Shown here: positions 54,001 through 59,428 of the stretch, one piece after another
Position numbering within the stretch: the stretch's first letter is position 1
How the letters are laid out: the number at the start of each line of letters is the position of its first letter
IMG/VR virus record: IMGVR_UViG_3300021513_000001
Span: 50,333-114,332 of that record
Direction: 5' to 3' (one strand)
Source: a virus
Length of the DNA: 64,000 bases
Translations under genes and position numbers: made by a program
The notes under the pieces: generated by a model
The model's input: only the letters and a program-made list of their open reading frames with translations
What the model was told of the DNA's origin: nothing
Databases searched by the model: none

Positions 54001-55728
54001 AATTTCACCACCAGCAGCTCCTGTCAATACAGGAACATTCAACTTTGAAGACTTGCCCTGATACCAAGAAAGCAGGGGTAAATCTTCTTCTACCAACTCC
54101 TGTTCAGTAAAAGGTTCTCTAACCCGCTTATTAAATGTCTTTACTGACTGTGTGCTTTCAGTTAAACCTTCACCTAAACTTTTAACAGTAGTTCTTAAAG
54201 GAGATGTTATACCAACAGATTCTTTAGTTAAAGTATCAAATAATCTATCATATATACTCGTTTTACTAAATTTACCCATAGCCACAAGAACATCATCAAA
54301 TCCTATTGCAGCTTTTTTAGCTTTATTTGCCAAATCATCTAAATATTTTAACTGCCCAACTTTGCTTTTTGGTATTTGCTGCGTTGGTTCTCTGCCATAC
54401 TTTGCAGACAATGTAGTTCTATAAGCATTTATTAATTCAAGTCTTCCTTTTTTATCTGTTTTCATTACATCCATAATACTAGATGCATGCTCAGCAAGAG
54501 CTGCTTTTTGATCTTCAACAATCATTTTTGGTAATTCAGGACTGATCTTTTGAACTTTTTGCGCAAGTGCTTTTTTACTCTCAATTTCTTTTCCACCAGT
54601 GCTTATTATATTTTCAGCCATCTTTTGAGCAACCATAATACCAGGAGTAAAACGATATTCTTGAGCTAAAGCCCTATACCTACCAGAAGGCATCTGCATA
54701 GCAGGCATACCTTGTGGTCCTTTTTGTGGACGTGGTATTTCTATTTCTTTAATTGCAGCTCCAATACGCTCATAAACACGAGAACGGCCCGCAGTCTCAC
54801 TTAATAAATCCATAAGACGTTCTTGAGAAACTGCTCCTCTTTTAGCGCCCTCTTCTCTTACAACTAAAGCTTTTCTTATCTGCTGTTCTGTTACACCTAA
54901 ACCTCTTGCTTGTTGTTTCTGTACTATCTGCTGTATACCCTTGTTTAGACCTTCATACCCGTGTTTGTTTATATATTCAGTAATCTTCGCTATTGATCGT
55001 TGTGTTCGTTCTGTTTTAGTTTTACCAAACTCACCAGAAAACTCCTCCATAGTAGCCCTACTAGCTTTAGTAACTAAAGCCTCTGCTCCTTTCTCTTTAG
55101 CCAGTTTAAGAGCCGCCTCCTCTGTAGTATTCGTTAACATTTTTAAGGCATTAACAAGAATACCAATATCAGCAATCTTTAAAACATCAACACCTCCACG
55201 TTTAGTATATTGTGCAGAACCCTTTCCAATAATCTGAAAAGATTCCCCATAAGCACTTACAAGTTGGGACTTTACTGTTTTTGCAAACTTAACCTTAAAT
55301 GATTCATAATCTTTCCTAATTTGATTCATCAAAACATCAGACGAATCAATAAGACTCTTTTTCTCTGCTACTTGTGTTACTGCAGGTATTATAGATCGTT
55401 CTTTTTTATACGGTAATACTTCTTTTGCTGGGGTTGTTACTATTCTTTTTTCTTTAGGTTGTTGTGTGATTACTTTAGATATCTCAGGACCAATATTTTT
55501 TACTGCTCCTGTTAATGCCCTATTTAAAGCTATCTCAAGTTCCTTTGCAATAGTAACTACCTGTTCTGAACTAGATGTTTTTAACTCACCTATTAAACGT
55601 GATATCTCAGCACTTTTCGATATTACTCCAGGGGATTCTATCTCTTTTGCTGCTTTAGTAGCAATTTCTCGTTCAGCAACATCAGTAATCTGCTTTATAT
55701 TTATAGAATATCTGTATTCTTCAGCCAC
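39037..55728 (-). CDS. Tape measure protein fused to an RNA polymerase-like module (5563 aa)
   Basis: Starts at GTG 55728 (AEEYRYSINIKQ follows), with AGGTG seven bases upstream. The N-terminal part carries RNA polymerase signatures: TTRFPMTGIASHQFG with R1586-x-P1588, then NADLDGDEINVHA (D1694, D1696, D1698), and a bridge-helix-like KHGGKAIFQEVTQGMASG near 1923. A Pro/Gly linker lies near 2466-2500 (GVPPGGAPPGNIPPGG). Three tandem repeats follow at about 2672-3205. The classical PhageMin_Tail/TP901 region is about 3220-3550 (QQGLPQEQVKEMARVSTLAA), with hydrophobic segments near 3565-3600, 3660-3715 and 4560-4590. Charged helices continue to a coiled-coil end. At about 0.15 nm per residue the whole chain predicts a tail near 0.8 micrometres. 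Confidence 0.92.
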   Translation of the reverse strand: MAEEYRYSINIKQITDVAEREIATKAAKEIESPGVISKSAEISRLIGELKTSSSEQVVTIAKELEIALNRALTGAVKNIGPEISKVITQQPKEKRIVTTPAKEVLPYKKERSIIPAVTQVAEKKSLIDSSDVLMNQIRKDYESFKVKFAKTVKSQLVSAYGESFQIIGKGSAQYTKRGGVDVLKIADIGILVNALKMLTNTTEEAALKLAKEKGAEALVTKASRATMEEFSGEFGKTKTERTQRSIAKITEYINKHGYEGLNKGIQQIVQKQQARGLGVTEQQIRKALVVREEGAKRGAVSQERLMDLLSETAGRSRVYERIGAAIKEIEIPRPQKGPQGMPAMQMPSGRYRALAQEYRFTPGIMVAQKMAENIISTGGKEIESKKALAQKVQKISPELPKMIVEDQKAALAEHASSIMDVMKTDKKGRLELINAYRTTLSAKYGREPTQQIPKSKVGQLKYLDDLANKAKKAAIGFDDVLVAMGKFSKTSIYDRLFDTLTKESVGITSPLRTTVKSLGEGLTESTQSVKTFNKRVREPFTEQELVEEDLPLLSWYQGKSSKLNVPVLTGAAGGEIVAGELQRKQLVAHNREIEKYLALSGKQFRLSSQGVGESRSVKLASDVTDPFRMRMNVFAGNIREYIPLGEWSNFARTLAPTYHALGGGKALGGKVIGELETPLLQSIRGRAAEKEGLWGEGGYGLNLQTVIKDSAGTFEDQIEIAGKAVNRFAKYIKPMIKDVSGVEGAELVAKDIVSKYAPDIGKTFGIGGVGEGETGREMVSEISKVLTSAGGESLEAVAVKIVERLFTALGTKMTTHYGSKGVVKFGKGEEGELGYVEQATSYHKLIQKMLETKKGVSRQTDKEIDKLITDLDELGTMPFVEFMHKDLSKEVQSKCEKIRNAVSKILDIDIRVATPESIEKGRKKAKQILGAGALTEKIATEVRMSLTGATKRLNLAEPLEVVINNIAGNVKGAIAPKLTPEQLTSTGEVSKYLQAMGYGWGPEEKFAIEERTLPMYSGKGAGGVIAGQKFWRYTREPSRYEEWSQKQIERRIKGQKLNVAAMAALMSTFGEGSAVVQETLGGYKPDTGAALENIFALKTLEEEPVKTKAPYISTKGIRELPGVISKYKDLRDTVLDIEKFGAGGFVKVPEFEEGKEIGRRPLYIPSRKSLGAYAEEGGAVSANKLAVLYNSLLSNVEDYEKIKKTKYLKGEKANVDVLRRNVKDQIGETSSVFRNVVSKAFKQPSAVSDEDLKNLIAYFEKIKIILKEASAVGDVGLGAMKTPVRSLLNKIGSGISLLEKASKAGKGLGKKEARSIVGLLMNVKDNMLEPKIDVGQIESFERDLERMKAGKPFTELESYFYYKKRSREKPDIGEKGFEEETPKAREWITNALKRGIDIYSAGVEKPGLLSVSEGALGVAAKQFGVTTDVKEQALEEKIRLIERDKQRLKKALIESTIGKGKGVESFQTRVMPAVRGTLSAAINSKVEDFKEAAEIINRLSEKGVLGDPNKAKSLGNTLVNSIITQTEKHEKAVEAEKKAGAVVLREGEVGIPAAKMEKLTGDYGKAGKTLLDAVREGQNVPVMTTRFPMTGIASHQFGIAKELVHPRARDVIAIPGGVAPGVDIEEMKRIKEKLELRQASLRKERSELPIAEKGTAKAKELDAQRAELTKNIMELSKAIDLLTVKFAGYAQNADLDGDEINVHAAKTKKARKEIEAQYQAARKGVYGKVGTLDPRAFINQMMNYKEVGLTGSMAELADLYTSRAGIPGAKIFKTPDITEEMKHLTTPDVLEGLKNLGITVGHLSKIAEKKGIVDAEGIETFSRKMLYEKVRAKQYENLYVKTGLGESTEAISRLARIIETSIGFGDRQVTKSEYAAWKPESVALGAVYGKGGELVQKAVPAREMQTMMNALLEQVINASMSAKHGGKAIFQEVTQGMASGTLFATMQKEPERFKGILKANEIIKTTIKDRLDALNSEDFLSEVRRMSPETAKGKTDKELLMVRKDITEAYADQFSFKGFLSATAKDIQNQVLKTAKTPKQKAMIEEQIASGELDLGRYFSQMQPLYSLRTSTASVEKFAKQVEKGKTTLDKAIIRVLEIIKQTGSGVSVSDVMMQDAFKDMFAMFNRMEKFGVNLGKIFKSLTTAKQKRRGVAVLEEKLGVPRLTTKEKEMIMAEGAAKFKKERPKAKEEEIEKFQQEYLFQHRKKAIEQYVKSAEYKKDLMFSISPIVGEQYKKQVAEEEEYAAFTKKKKGRAKKRAEEYVQQFMFPGYSIGTAPPPLKVAEKPLTDVKTKYEQARLFVKEKPKKIPPRGPLMLPLGYGYVSEEDVPDIPEKTVLKREALVRERGKIEVLTAGKKAETKIDRAREILEGGVKGIDYAAFGDLSAVKAVNMLKEYNEALNFLLGGAKSLTNIQIAKIQEALTFIKQNMSVMTAVPGGTELGVEAKKAVKAYKVLEKEGLADFAARVGISLGGVPPAGVPPGGAPPGNIPPGGVPPGGGKPKYKSKLEALMNLIAAAEKRTGFTQEGLPEPTLNVLEAVRAKEISPLVAPEILKASMKGVSFPKQQTVWAQYHLERARAEADIAQQAEEAGDIYGREKAIGKAGAVILRSYGKKTTPFLKRAESGRVLGYADEAAVEQLGLYRVPHERERVLKAIEVQSATAGKAVAPVLMGAGRMEERLKTMWAEIRRFNPELAKSGKAFNFEKAKADLAIIKEELKAFRIHGMFSPEEYSDLEHAVRQVTKMEKAVQETHAAALPTLVLPGLETRETAEAAAEALLQKHEKEMLAEKGLVVGTKRKVAFKIPTEEGLVEKRTVTLVARGAKEGLYAPGVVGGIERIEEKPTVEKEEVISRRAVRLIKEFESSTKNVNEKIKDVWLGIKRFDDVAGTVNFDEALKDLADMQMILNEMIKTPGISSEKFVEFSQLKRKIGTAIRTVAETAPEALPGIIMKGMETPESAEAAFRKQVELEKAAMWEDASLAVGKTMKVAATVPLTTGVVQRRQVQLKAVGEGGVVTGIEEQESKAAKEYARELEKNKKTRASTLVSKFMEGTGDVNKRISDMLLGVKQFDVGLVKAGKHTEAINFDNAENDLVEIIALLKEAQNGAVILSEEERAAYKQAQLAAQGMYQKVVKTPIAARKGITMGGYETPESSLAAFRSRIEEGKEELKRANQIGKSMLIKGKLLTESGEEVAITKRLTARGKYFGLAGPVTKVSEREEVGGGQIGSVLRRVSLWGAASGVVYGIIGGARQMIEVMKQAETGLVNLKKVMSPITTNFDNMRNSAVRFAKDYGAELIGVFETMRIFAQQGLPQEQVKEMARVSTLAANVTTMKPAEAAEALTSATRQFNIEGEKSISILDSWNEVENKFAITAKDLADGFKKAGTAAKVMGIGVHKLNGIITAIGEATRQTGKEVGTSLKFIFSRMGTQKAPKALTAIGVKTIEGGRLRRGSDVLDDLAKKWVGLTRAQKLATAQAMGGIRHYNALMVLMEHYDRALAASAVSINSVGSAEKENKLVMETLAKKSAQLKASFNALAISASGPILTGLKALTDSLKAVTEAIAGIHGGALATIGTSAYLGATALGKYFDLSMFGLLGPSIGGAKRKRRTPRELVGALFGGKQEKGREVFEKVRQMSPKALLPKVGTRVSGIGRGLVSGASFAFSGAMIEKSVKSMSSLVKATGKASLSVLGLVTSLGALGTFISVIASLGVGMYLFNKAVTKTFASAEDRTKDYKKALDVVEEKIKSISNVKMIRSRVEIRGGRIKALEELTEEQIASQVKGRSYKSPLLMKKEQIESIREYATAVVSLTSEGFIGFDKFGKSIVSSTDKLDSVIAKLEEIAANARINLKLHIEKEELDDLMKAVKIKGFWKKLQYMFREGIGNLGEMTGFKSLEKYADKRRTLFERMIRSSEKINKMRYEAGQKGEIIRAPLTRLKEINPEEYSRQEDRFKRWSALQKEHLNIMTEFNDKFLEIKRDFFTMAGPGMTPELAGKAAFGATGRALAELEQQKNKQFYKGISVEDIQASFAQRLSGVNIRASAELTKQAAMEQGIPFRGVSTEEERRNVLEEAIAKDVFMFKKGSGYLGDMVSVFEKGVGDASEKWVKYSVEVSKNQEKGLKFVTDTLENFKKTAVISDKFIGVINAVGMLTDVEVRLRKISRYFVGAEAGMYKPIKEGKLELGSMYRYQIKTPILIQNNAYKVFSKETMGFINEYVKRQEEVRKAQKAALAVNEKHGDVAEETSKNISELINSLTGLSNVAIQDARVIMNLKKALEQIDVTYEKQELVQKFRTRTMKRLTGPLAGMELIPTPKINMRKMSELPIAERAFIIPEYAKKAKEYNVKELEYMKYVKRGEKIVTAEVDLKYIKDLSKQKGFDKKEFAAVSENILKTGELSTAVLLTETQKQTKLEQKTANTLGDIKTILESNKPTGLTALSQAMKETGEINRDIAVRGASLKVKADIGRFISNRDIKGTKEYLAALKETLGEKEGNKLFIRAVTELGSSIPGIGDLVTAAQQSSKYKELSPNDVSAIYEQATSKEALTLVKSTKKSPAEVQESLKNSESLIDFTKVLLPSIMIPSPAGLVTAVATAKNLPYNPTSTLTPEQEKIAGKEVSTMGFGVGIKNNEKIVRTFIDLLENRFEGLQEEKRQQKESKIETGVITNKIATPEKVMEEVLEKIGISANKNKEKIENLNDELINSGKSLENIINSFTLFTKVTDPLIKSVENLSFTFKNLDMQSAKSQKLIESRAKRLNVKGGPLYREALPIGVDVSTTARYSPHEILYNRDQEYRENTISYLKQLEKVKAVRSKTDIMAGIMGQVDFLKQQGISNERLNSMIEGALETGSVELGPVISVLNEIAKNTAKTAEGVERTSGKRSEFDVKSEEAVDKTTPGLEKLQKLYSQYQAKALVEEDKARKEAEKLRIPNIRQQTRMDIAAGRGKSLDQITREENELRATLGRVPSEIKERNRKLLEVYEAEKEARATFELEKRKILEPLQQSVSGMKSIIDSIKTGLSGIESARNIRPLEIDFSKWAKRQGTSELSQERVADRRMQFDLAKNLYSQNLSLRAQGVDTGIDPKELYNIMERASRGEDITKYGGSFGTFIGRGGPLEAIQKNLSVAVEAKEKRIRDVQAEEYATAIRGAISPSNDRLDSIKNNIGKLIISGENVGASIIDAINRSENVKSQPIIVDKRDKVGASYERPLLTEGQKKYKSFFETTGITVRYPGQEFSQEENRRQIKESLEKKGMFVTYPEQEKNVTFLPSVLEAGKEIATKRDKIKEFAVKPKAQLDSQKNIEVKQSDEILKKNKKLNIEVSNLKDEIEVLKESVIDVNKLFVDLSDNLKNVNSVGEASKSSKDLIDDLGESASKTAISLDTLSTKINTIDVAKEESGPTAAAEKEVVEYISEEEALNLINNVKEELSESIDQLSNDSKTVAELVEKTRILSEDVEIIKNTVPVETEEIESTDFIAFKEEIVSCSETIKELKGLVEDLDTDVANNTASVLVMESGFELINKKLDDHDSALVQLQTNLGTMGAKFTNAINELREEVAEAKDLAWSARVFASQT
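46130..47720 (-). repeat. Three tandem repeats of about 180 residues inside the tape measure
   Basis: Each unit opens with a helix such as MEERLKTMWAEIRRF, VNEKIKDVWLGIKRF or VNKRISDMLLGVKQF. An acidic FNFEKAKADLAIIKE / VNFDEALKDLADMQM / INFDNAENDLVEIIA block follows. Each closes with a PG-L-ETRETAEAA / KGMETPESAEAAF / GGYETPESSLAAF block and a K-R-x-V-T/L-L-x-A-R/V-G strand. They sit between the polymerase-like and TP901-type regions. Confidence 0.8.
49729..52572 (-). other. Two-barrel RNA polymerase-like core within the tape measure gene
   Basis: This encodes about residues 1053-2000. The segment YAQNADLDGDEINVHA then KKARKE parallels the RNA polymerase largest-subunit signature NADFDGD(E/Q)M-x-(L/V)H, including the following helix. 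Three Asp would hold the catalytic Mg. R1586-F-P1588 upstream matches the conserved R-x-P of the same barrel, with an inserted charged helical hairpin (about 1620-1685). RRIKGQKLNVAAMAAL (K1053, K1056) is a candidate for the lysines of the other barrel. KHGGKAIFQEVTQGMASG resembles the bridge helix HGARKGLADTALKTANSG. The first-barrel and bridge assignments are inferences. Confidence 0.8.
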
Positions 55729-55737
55729 CGACTACAC

Positions 55738-56757
55738 CTATCTTTTATTCCTTCTAATATTTAAATCAGTAGCGTTTTTATTTCTACGCGCTTCTTTTGG
55801 ATCATCATAATCAAGTTTATCATATAAATCATTAAATTGCGTTACAATTACCTCATCATTATCAAAAGCATTTGTACCCATCTTTTTTGACTTTGACACC
55901 AATCTATCTTGTTCTAAACTTTTATAATACTCTTGCATATAAGCATCTAATAAAACATCATTTTCTATCACATCGTCTGCCGGCCTGTCTTCAGGCAACA
56001 TTTCATAAATATTTTGATAAAAATTAGACCAATACATTAAAGCTATTTGATCTTTAGTATAATCATCTGGTTTTCTAGAAAAAAGAGGAAAAGAAGCCTT
56101 TACACTAGAAACATACCTAATTCTCCAGTCAGAGCTCCTAGCTAACTTGCGAAGAGTTTTTTCAGAAAATCCCACTAAAAATGTTAACACAATATTTACA
56201 ATTTTTGATCTAAAAGAAAAATTTTTTTCTGACTCAAAATCAGAATATCTATCCCACAGTCTATCAACACCAGATTCTTTATAGCAAGATGCCCAACATA
56301 AATAATTTATCTTTACCTCATTAGCTATATTTTCTGCTGAAAAAGAATAAAATCTATTAATTTTAGATCTCAATTCAAACAGCTCTGATTTTAATTTAAT
56401 TATATTTTCTTTAACTTTATTTTTTTTATCTTTAACAAAGCGCATCTTATCAAATAAAGCTTCTTGCCCCTCTATCCGCTTTATTAAATCTTGCTCATAC
56501 CTCTCATCCTTTTCTGTTACTAAACCACGTTTTCTTATTATTTTTTTAAGTTCATCTTTCGGTAATAAACCATTATCAATTGCTTCATTATAAGCAGATT
56601 CATACAAAAAATCAGAATATAGTCTATCAGCACAAAACGGATGAACTAAACATAAAACTATTTCCTCAGAATCAAAAAAAACCTTTGTATAATATTTAGC
56701 AGAAACAATAACATCAATAGCTGTAGATTCTCTAAGTTCATCTAAATTTATTGACAT
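55738..56757 (-). CDS. Tail-assembly chaperone-like protein 2 (339 aa)
   Basis: A 339-residue charged helical protein just before the tape measure gene, the usual place of tail-assembly chaperones. Residues about 45-95 (SDFLYESAYNEAIDNGLLPK, ELKKIIRKRGLVTEKDERY) match a segment of the upstream 244-residue protein, so the two are paralogues. Its ATG lies one base after the stop of that gene (TAAAATG), giving coupling by reinitiation. Neither alternative frame around the junction stays open, so a frameshift fusion seems unlikely. Function: keep the very long tape measure soluble during tube assembly, inferred. Confidence 0.75.
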   Translation of the reverse strand: MSINLDELRESTAIDVIVSAKYYTKVFFDSEEIVLCLVHPFCADRLYSDFLYESAYNEAIDNGLLPKDELKKIIRKRGLVTEKDERYEQDLIKRIEGQEALFDKMRFVKDKKNKVKENIIKLKSELFELRSKINRFYSFSAENIANEVKINYLCWASCYKESGVDRLWDRYSDFESEKNFSFRSKIVNIVLTFLVGFSEKTLRKLARSSDWRIRYVSSVKASFPLFSRKPDDYTKDQIALMYWSNFYQNIYEMLPEDRPADDVIENDVLLDAYMQEYYKSLEQDRLVSKSKKMGTNAFDNDEVIVTQFNDLYDKLDYDDPKEARRNKNATDLNIRRNKR

Positions 56758-56758
56758 T

Positions 56759-57493
56759 TTATTTCTTTATTTTTTCATTTTTTGTTTTTTTCTTTACGGT
56801 TTTATTTTTTTCTGTTCCAACATCTTTATCAGATATTTGCTTCATTTTTTTATTTTCTTTATCTTCGTCAGAAACTTTATCAGTAGTTTCTTTTTCATTT
56901 TCTTCTTTTTTATTTTCAATATCTTTTAAAACCATAGCTTCAGGAACAGTATCTAAAAAATCAGAATCTAAACCCTGCAAATAAAGCATCACTTCAAATT
57001 TTGCACGTGTTTGTAAAACTTGATCTGTTTCATTAAGAAAAGCATCATAATCCTTCCAAACAAGCTCTCCGTTATCAGATACAACAATACAGCTTGTCAA
57101 AAACTCAAGCTTAGCATCGTCAGCAATCTGTTCACAGGTATTGCTCATAGGACCATTAAGCCTATGATTCCACTGAAAAATTTCGTTTCTAATGTTACCT
57201 GTTTCTTCAGCAGCTTTCTGCCTATCTTCATCAGAATCGGCTGAATACATTTTACTAATAGAAGCCTCTAACATGTCAGTCAACTCTTGAGAACGTTTAT
57301 CGTATTCTGGTCCAATAATTCCACGTTTTTTTAAGATGTCTCTCATTTCAGAAGCAGTATAAATACCTTCAACAAGAGATTTTGAATAGACTTTACTATA
57401 ATTCCAATCTGAGTTTCTTATATTTGATGCGGTTGGCTGATTAATATAATATACATTACCATCTACTGTAAAACTTCTTCTTTCTATATCCAT
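56759..57493 (-). CDS. Tail-assembly chaperone-like protein 1 (244 aa)
   Basis: A 244-residue protein with strong AGGAGG upstream. Residues about 30-80 (DWNYSKVYSKSLVEGIYTAS, ILKKRGIIGPEYDKRSQEL) are shared with the 339-residue protein. The last 50 residues are a Lys/Glu-rich tail that looks disordered. Position between the tail tube gene and the tape measure fits the gpG-like chaperone slot. Runs of A near the 3' end include slippery-looking strings, but the shifted frames stop almost at once. Confidence 0.75.
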   Translation of the reverse strand: MDIERRSFTVDGNVYYINQPTASNIRNSDWNYSKVYSKSLVEGIYTASEMRDILKKRGIIGPEYDKRSQELTDMLEASISKMYSADSDEDRQKAAEETGNIRNEIFQWNHRLNGPMSNTCEQIADDAKLEFLTSCIVVSDNGELVWKDYDAFLNETDQVLQTRAKFEVMLYLQGLDSDFLDTVPEAMVLKDIENKKEENEKETTDKVSDEDKENKKMKQISDKDVGTEKNKTVKKKTKNEKIKK

Positions 57494-57511
57494 TTTCTTC
57501 CTCCTATCCTA

Positions 57512-57550
57512 ACCAATGTTTTTTTGCTAACTTACGCTAACAAATACATT
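57512..57550 (-). repeat. Diverged right-end hairpin of the TnpB-type element, copy D
   Basis: Minus strand: AATGT-a-TTTGTTAGC-gtaa-GTTAGCAAA then ACATTGGT. It matches the right end of copies A-C but with paired changes: the outer stem GGTGC/GCATC has become AATGT/ACATT. The GNRA loop is kept. The left end and tnpB remnant are not recognisable. It sits directly before the AGGAGG of the first chaperone gene. Confidence 0.7.
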
Positions 57551-57613
57551 ATTCCACAATTAATTAATTTTTCTAAGACATTTTTATTAGTCTTATTTTT
57601 AAAAATAGTAAAA

Positions 57614-57880
57614 TTAAATATTTCTTTTAAATTCTATAATATCTTCATTAAGACCTGTTTCTGGAGAAAAATTTACAATATAATTTTCATCTATATTTTT
57701 ACTAATCCCCCTAATAGCATTATTTCCAGCCCTTAACACTTTACTTCTAACAAGTTTATAAACTTGTTTCTCTGGCAAAGTAACTTCCACAAAATCTAAA
57801 CACTTCTCAAAAAGTTGTGTTATTTCTTTTGTTATTTCATTCTTTAATTTAATTTTACTCCTTTCCGAATATAAACTCAT
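57614..57880 (-). CDS. Small protein of unknown function (88 aa)
   Basis: An 88-residue basic, helical protein (MSLYSERSKIKLKNEITKEI) with GGAGGG upstream of ATG. No family was recognised. It lies between the tail tube terminator and the chaperone genes. The short region after it (57494-57613) holds hairpin copy D and AT-rich DNA. A minor tail or regulatory role cannot be told apart. Confidence 0.6.
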   Translation of the reverse strand: MSLYSERSKIKLKNEITKEITQLFEKCLDFVEVTLPEKQVYKLVRSKVLRAGNNAIRGISKNIDENYIVNFSPETGLNEDIIEFKRNI

Positions 57881-57917
57881 AAATAAATCACCCTCCTTTC
57901 CTTATTTAAATCAAACA

Positions 57918-57962
57918 CAAAAAAGCACAAACCTAAGCGTAATAACCTAGATTTGTGCTTTA
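57918..57962 (-). terminator. Rho-independent terminator after the tail tube gene
   Basis: The minus strand forms AAGCACAAATCTAGG ... CTTAGGTTTGTGCTT with a short loop, followed by six T. It lies 30-70 nt after the tail tube stop codon. It would cap a high-level tail tube transcript while allowing some read-through to the chaperones. Confidence 0.85.
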
Positions 57963-57990
57963 TATTACCTTGTACTTATACTAACAAAAC

Positions 57991-59428
57991 TTAGGAATTA
58001 CGCCTTACAGAATTTTCATTAGTAATACGACTAATTGGAATTCCACCCTTAACAACAAACACATCATTATTTGTCTTAAAATTAAAGGTTTGTGTAGCAT
58101 TAGTACCCACATCTAAATTACATGCTTCTTCAGTAATCTTTAAGTTATCCACTATAATGGTTTTTAATGGATACTCTCTATCATTTTCGCTATAAGTTCC
58201 AACATTTCCATCATACATATACTCTCTACCTATTAAATCTGATCCGGCCAAAACTTTTCTAGCTGCGCCAGAACCTCCAGCCTCCTCATCGGTTTGCGCG
58301 TAAACCATAACTACTAACTTAAGATAATCCGTTCTCATAAGATCTGTAAGATCTAAATCCTTAAGAGTAGCAGCATCATACTCACTATACTTATCCGCAA
58401 ACACAGACCAATGTTCTAAATCACCAGCGGTAGTCTCAATATTAGCGGTTACAGGAATTGGAAGGGTTAACGGCCTATCATACGGATTAAGATGCCCTAA
58501 CTCGTTCAGTGGCTCACGAGTAAGATCTGCTCCTATCACAACACTAGTTAAACGCCAAGCGCCCTTATAAGAAGTATCTGTAGGACCAACAATATAGATT
58601 TCAACCTGGCCCTGCCTAAGAGCACCAGCAGGATACCGCTCAGAAGCTGATAAAGCCTTAAAATAACAATTCTGTGTAAGTCCGTTATATTTATCAGCAG
58701 CAAATATAGCCTCTAAAGCATTTCCGGATGTAAGAGTAAAACCTGCTCCACTTGGAAAATACAAATAATCATTTACTGAATTATATACAAAATAATCGGC
58801 ATGTGCAGAACTGCCAGCCTCAACACGCCACACCTTTGCTTCTGGAGAAGAAGGATTAGTATTATCATAATGGACTACACCCCTATACCCCTCTTCACTA
58901 GTCCTCATAAAAGCTAAAGAACCGTCAGATAATTCTGCTATAGTTCCACCATCAGTAGTAACTACCACATGGTCACCCTCTGCACCATCTAAATCCCACT
59001 TCTGATAATTAAGAAATTTAGCAGAATTAAGCAGCCACATTTTATTATCTGTTTCAGCTGTATAGTTCTCTGTTGCCTCAGCACCAGTACTATAATTAAA
59101 CTCTACCCTATTAACATAAACATTGTCCATAAACATTGTTTGATCAATATTATTAGACAAAGTCCCCACATCGCATTCACTTTGTATAGGTGACCACAAT
59201 GGAATCCCAGGTAAATTTCCACAAACTATTGCAAAATCAGCAAGACAAGCACCGTGTAAATATTTGCCTGTTTCTGTCATTTGTGTACCACTAACAACAG
59301 CCAAATTAGCATTGGCATTTGTAGCATCTTCATTCATAGCAAGCTTAGCATCTGATACTTGAGCTAAAAGGGCAAACGTTCTAACATCACCCCAATCGTT
59401 CGTATTTAACGTAACTGCGACAGCAGGA
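57991..59428 (-). CDS. Probable major tail tube protein, exon 2
   Basis: Exon 2 of a 531-residue protein whose reading frame joins to exon 1 (60540-60697) after removal of the 1111-nt intron; total length is 1596 nt, divisible by three. The frame open from 59337 (MNEDATNANANL) is only the part after an internal Met (residue 84). The spliced protein has two related halves. Motif FELGHLDVTDVVDDV near residue 39 recurs as LNELGHLNPYDRPLTLPI near 361, each followed by a strand and W/F-x-x-F-A. This resembles the duplicated tube fold of phage T5 pb6. Position before the chaperones and tape measure, and a strong ribosome site, support the major tail protein call. Confidence 0.8.

Noticed and set aside
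57991-59337. Tail tube protein starting at the Met encoded at 59337
   Set aside because: The frame is open upstream to the predicted 3' splice site and joins exactly with exon 1; no ribosome site precedes the Met.
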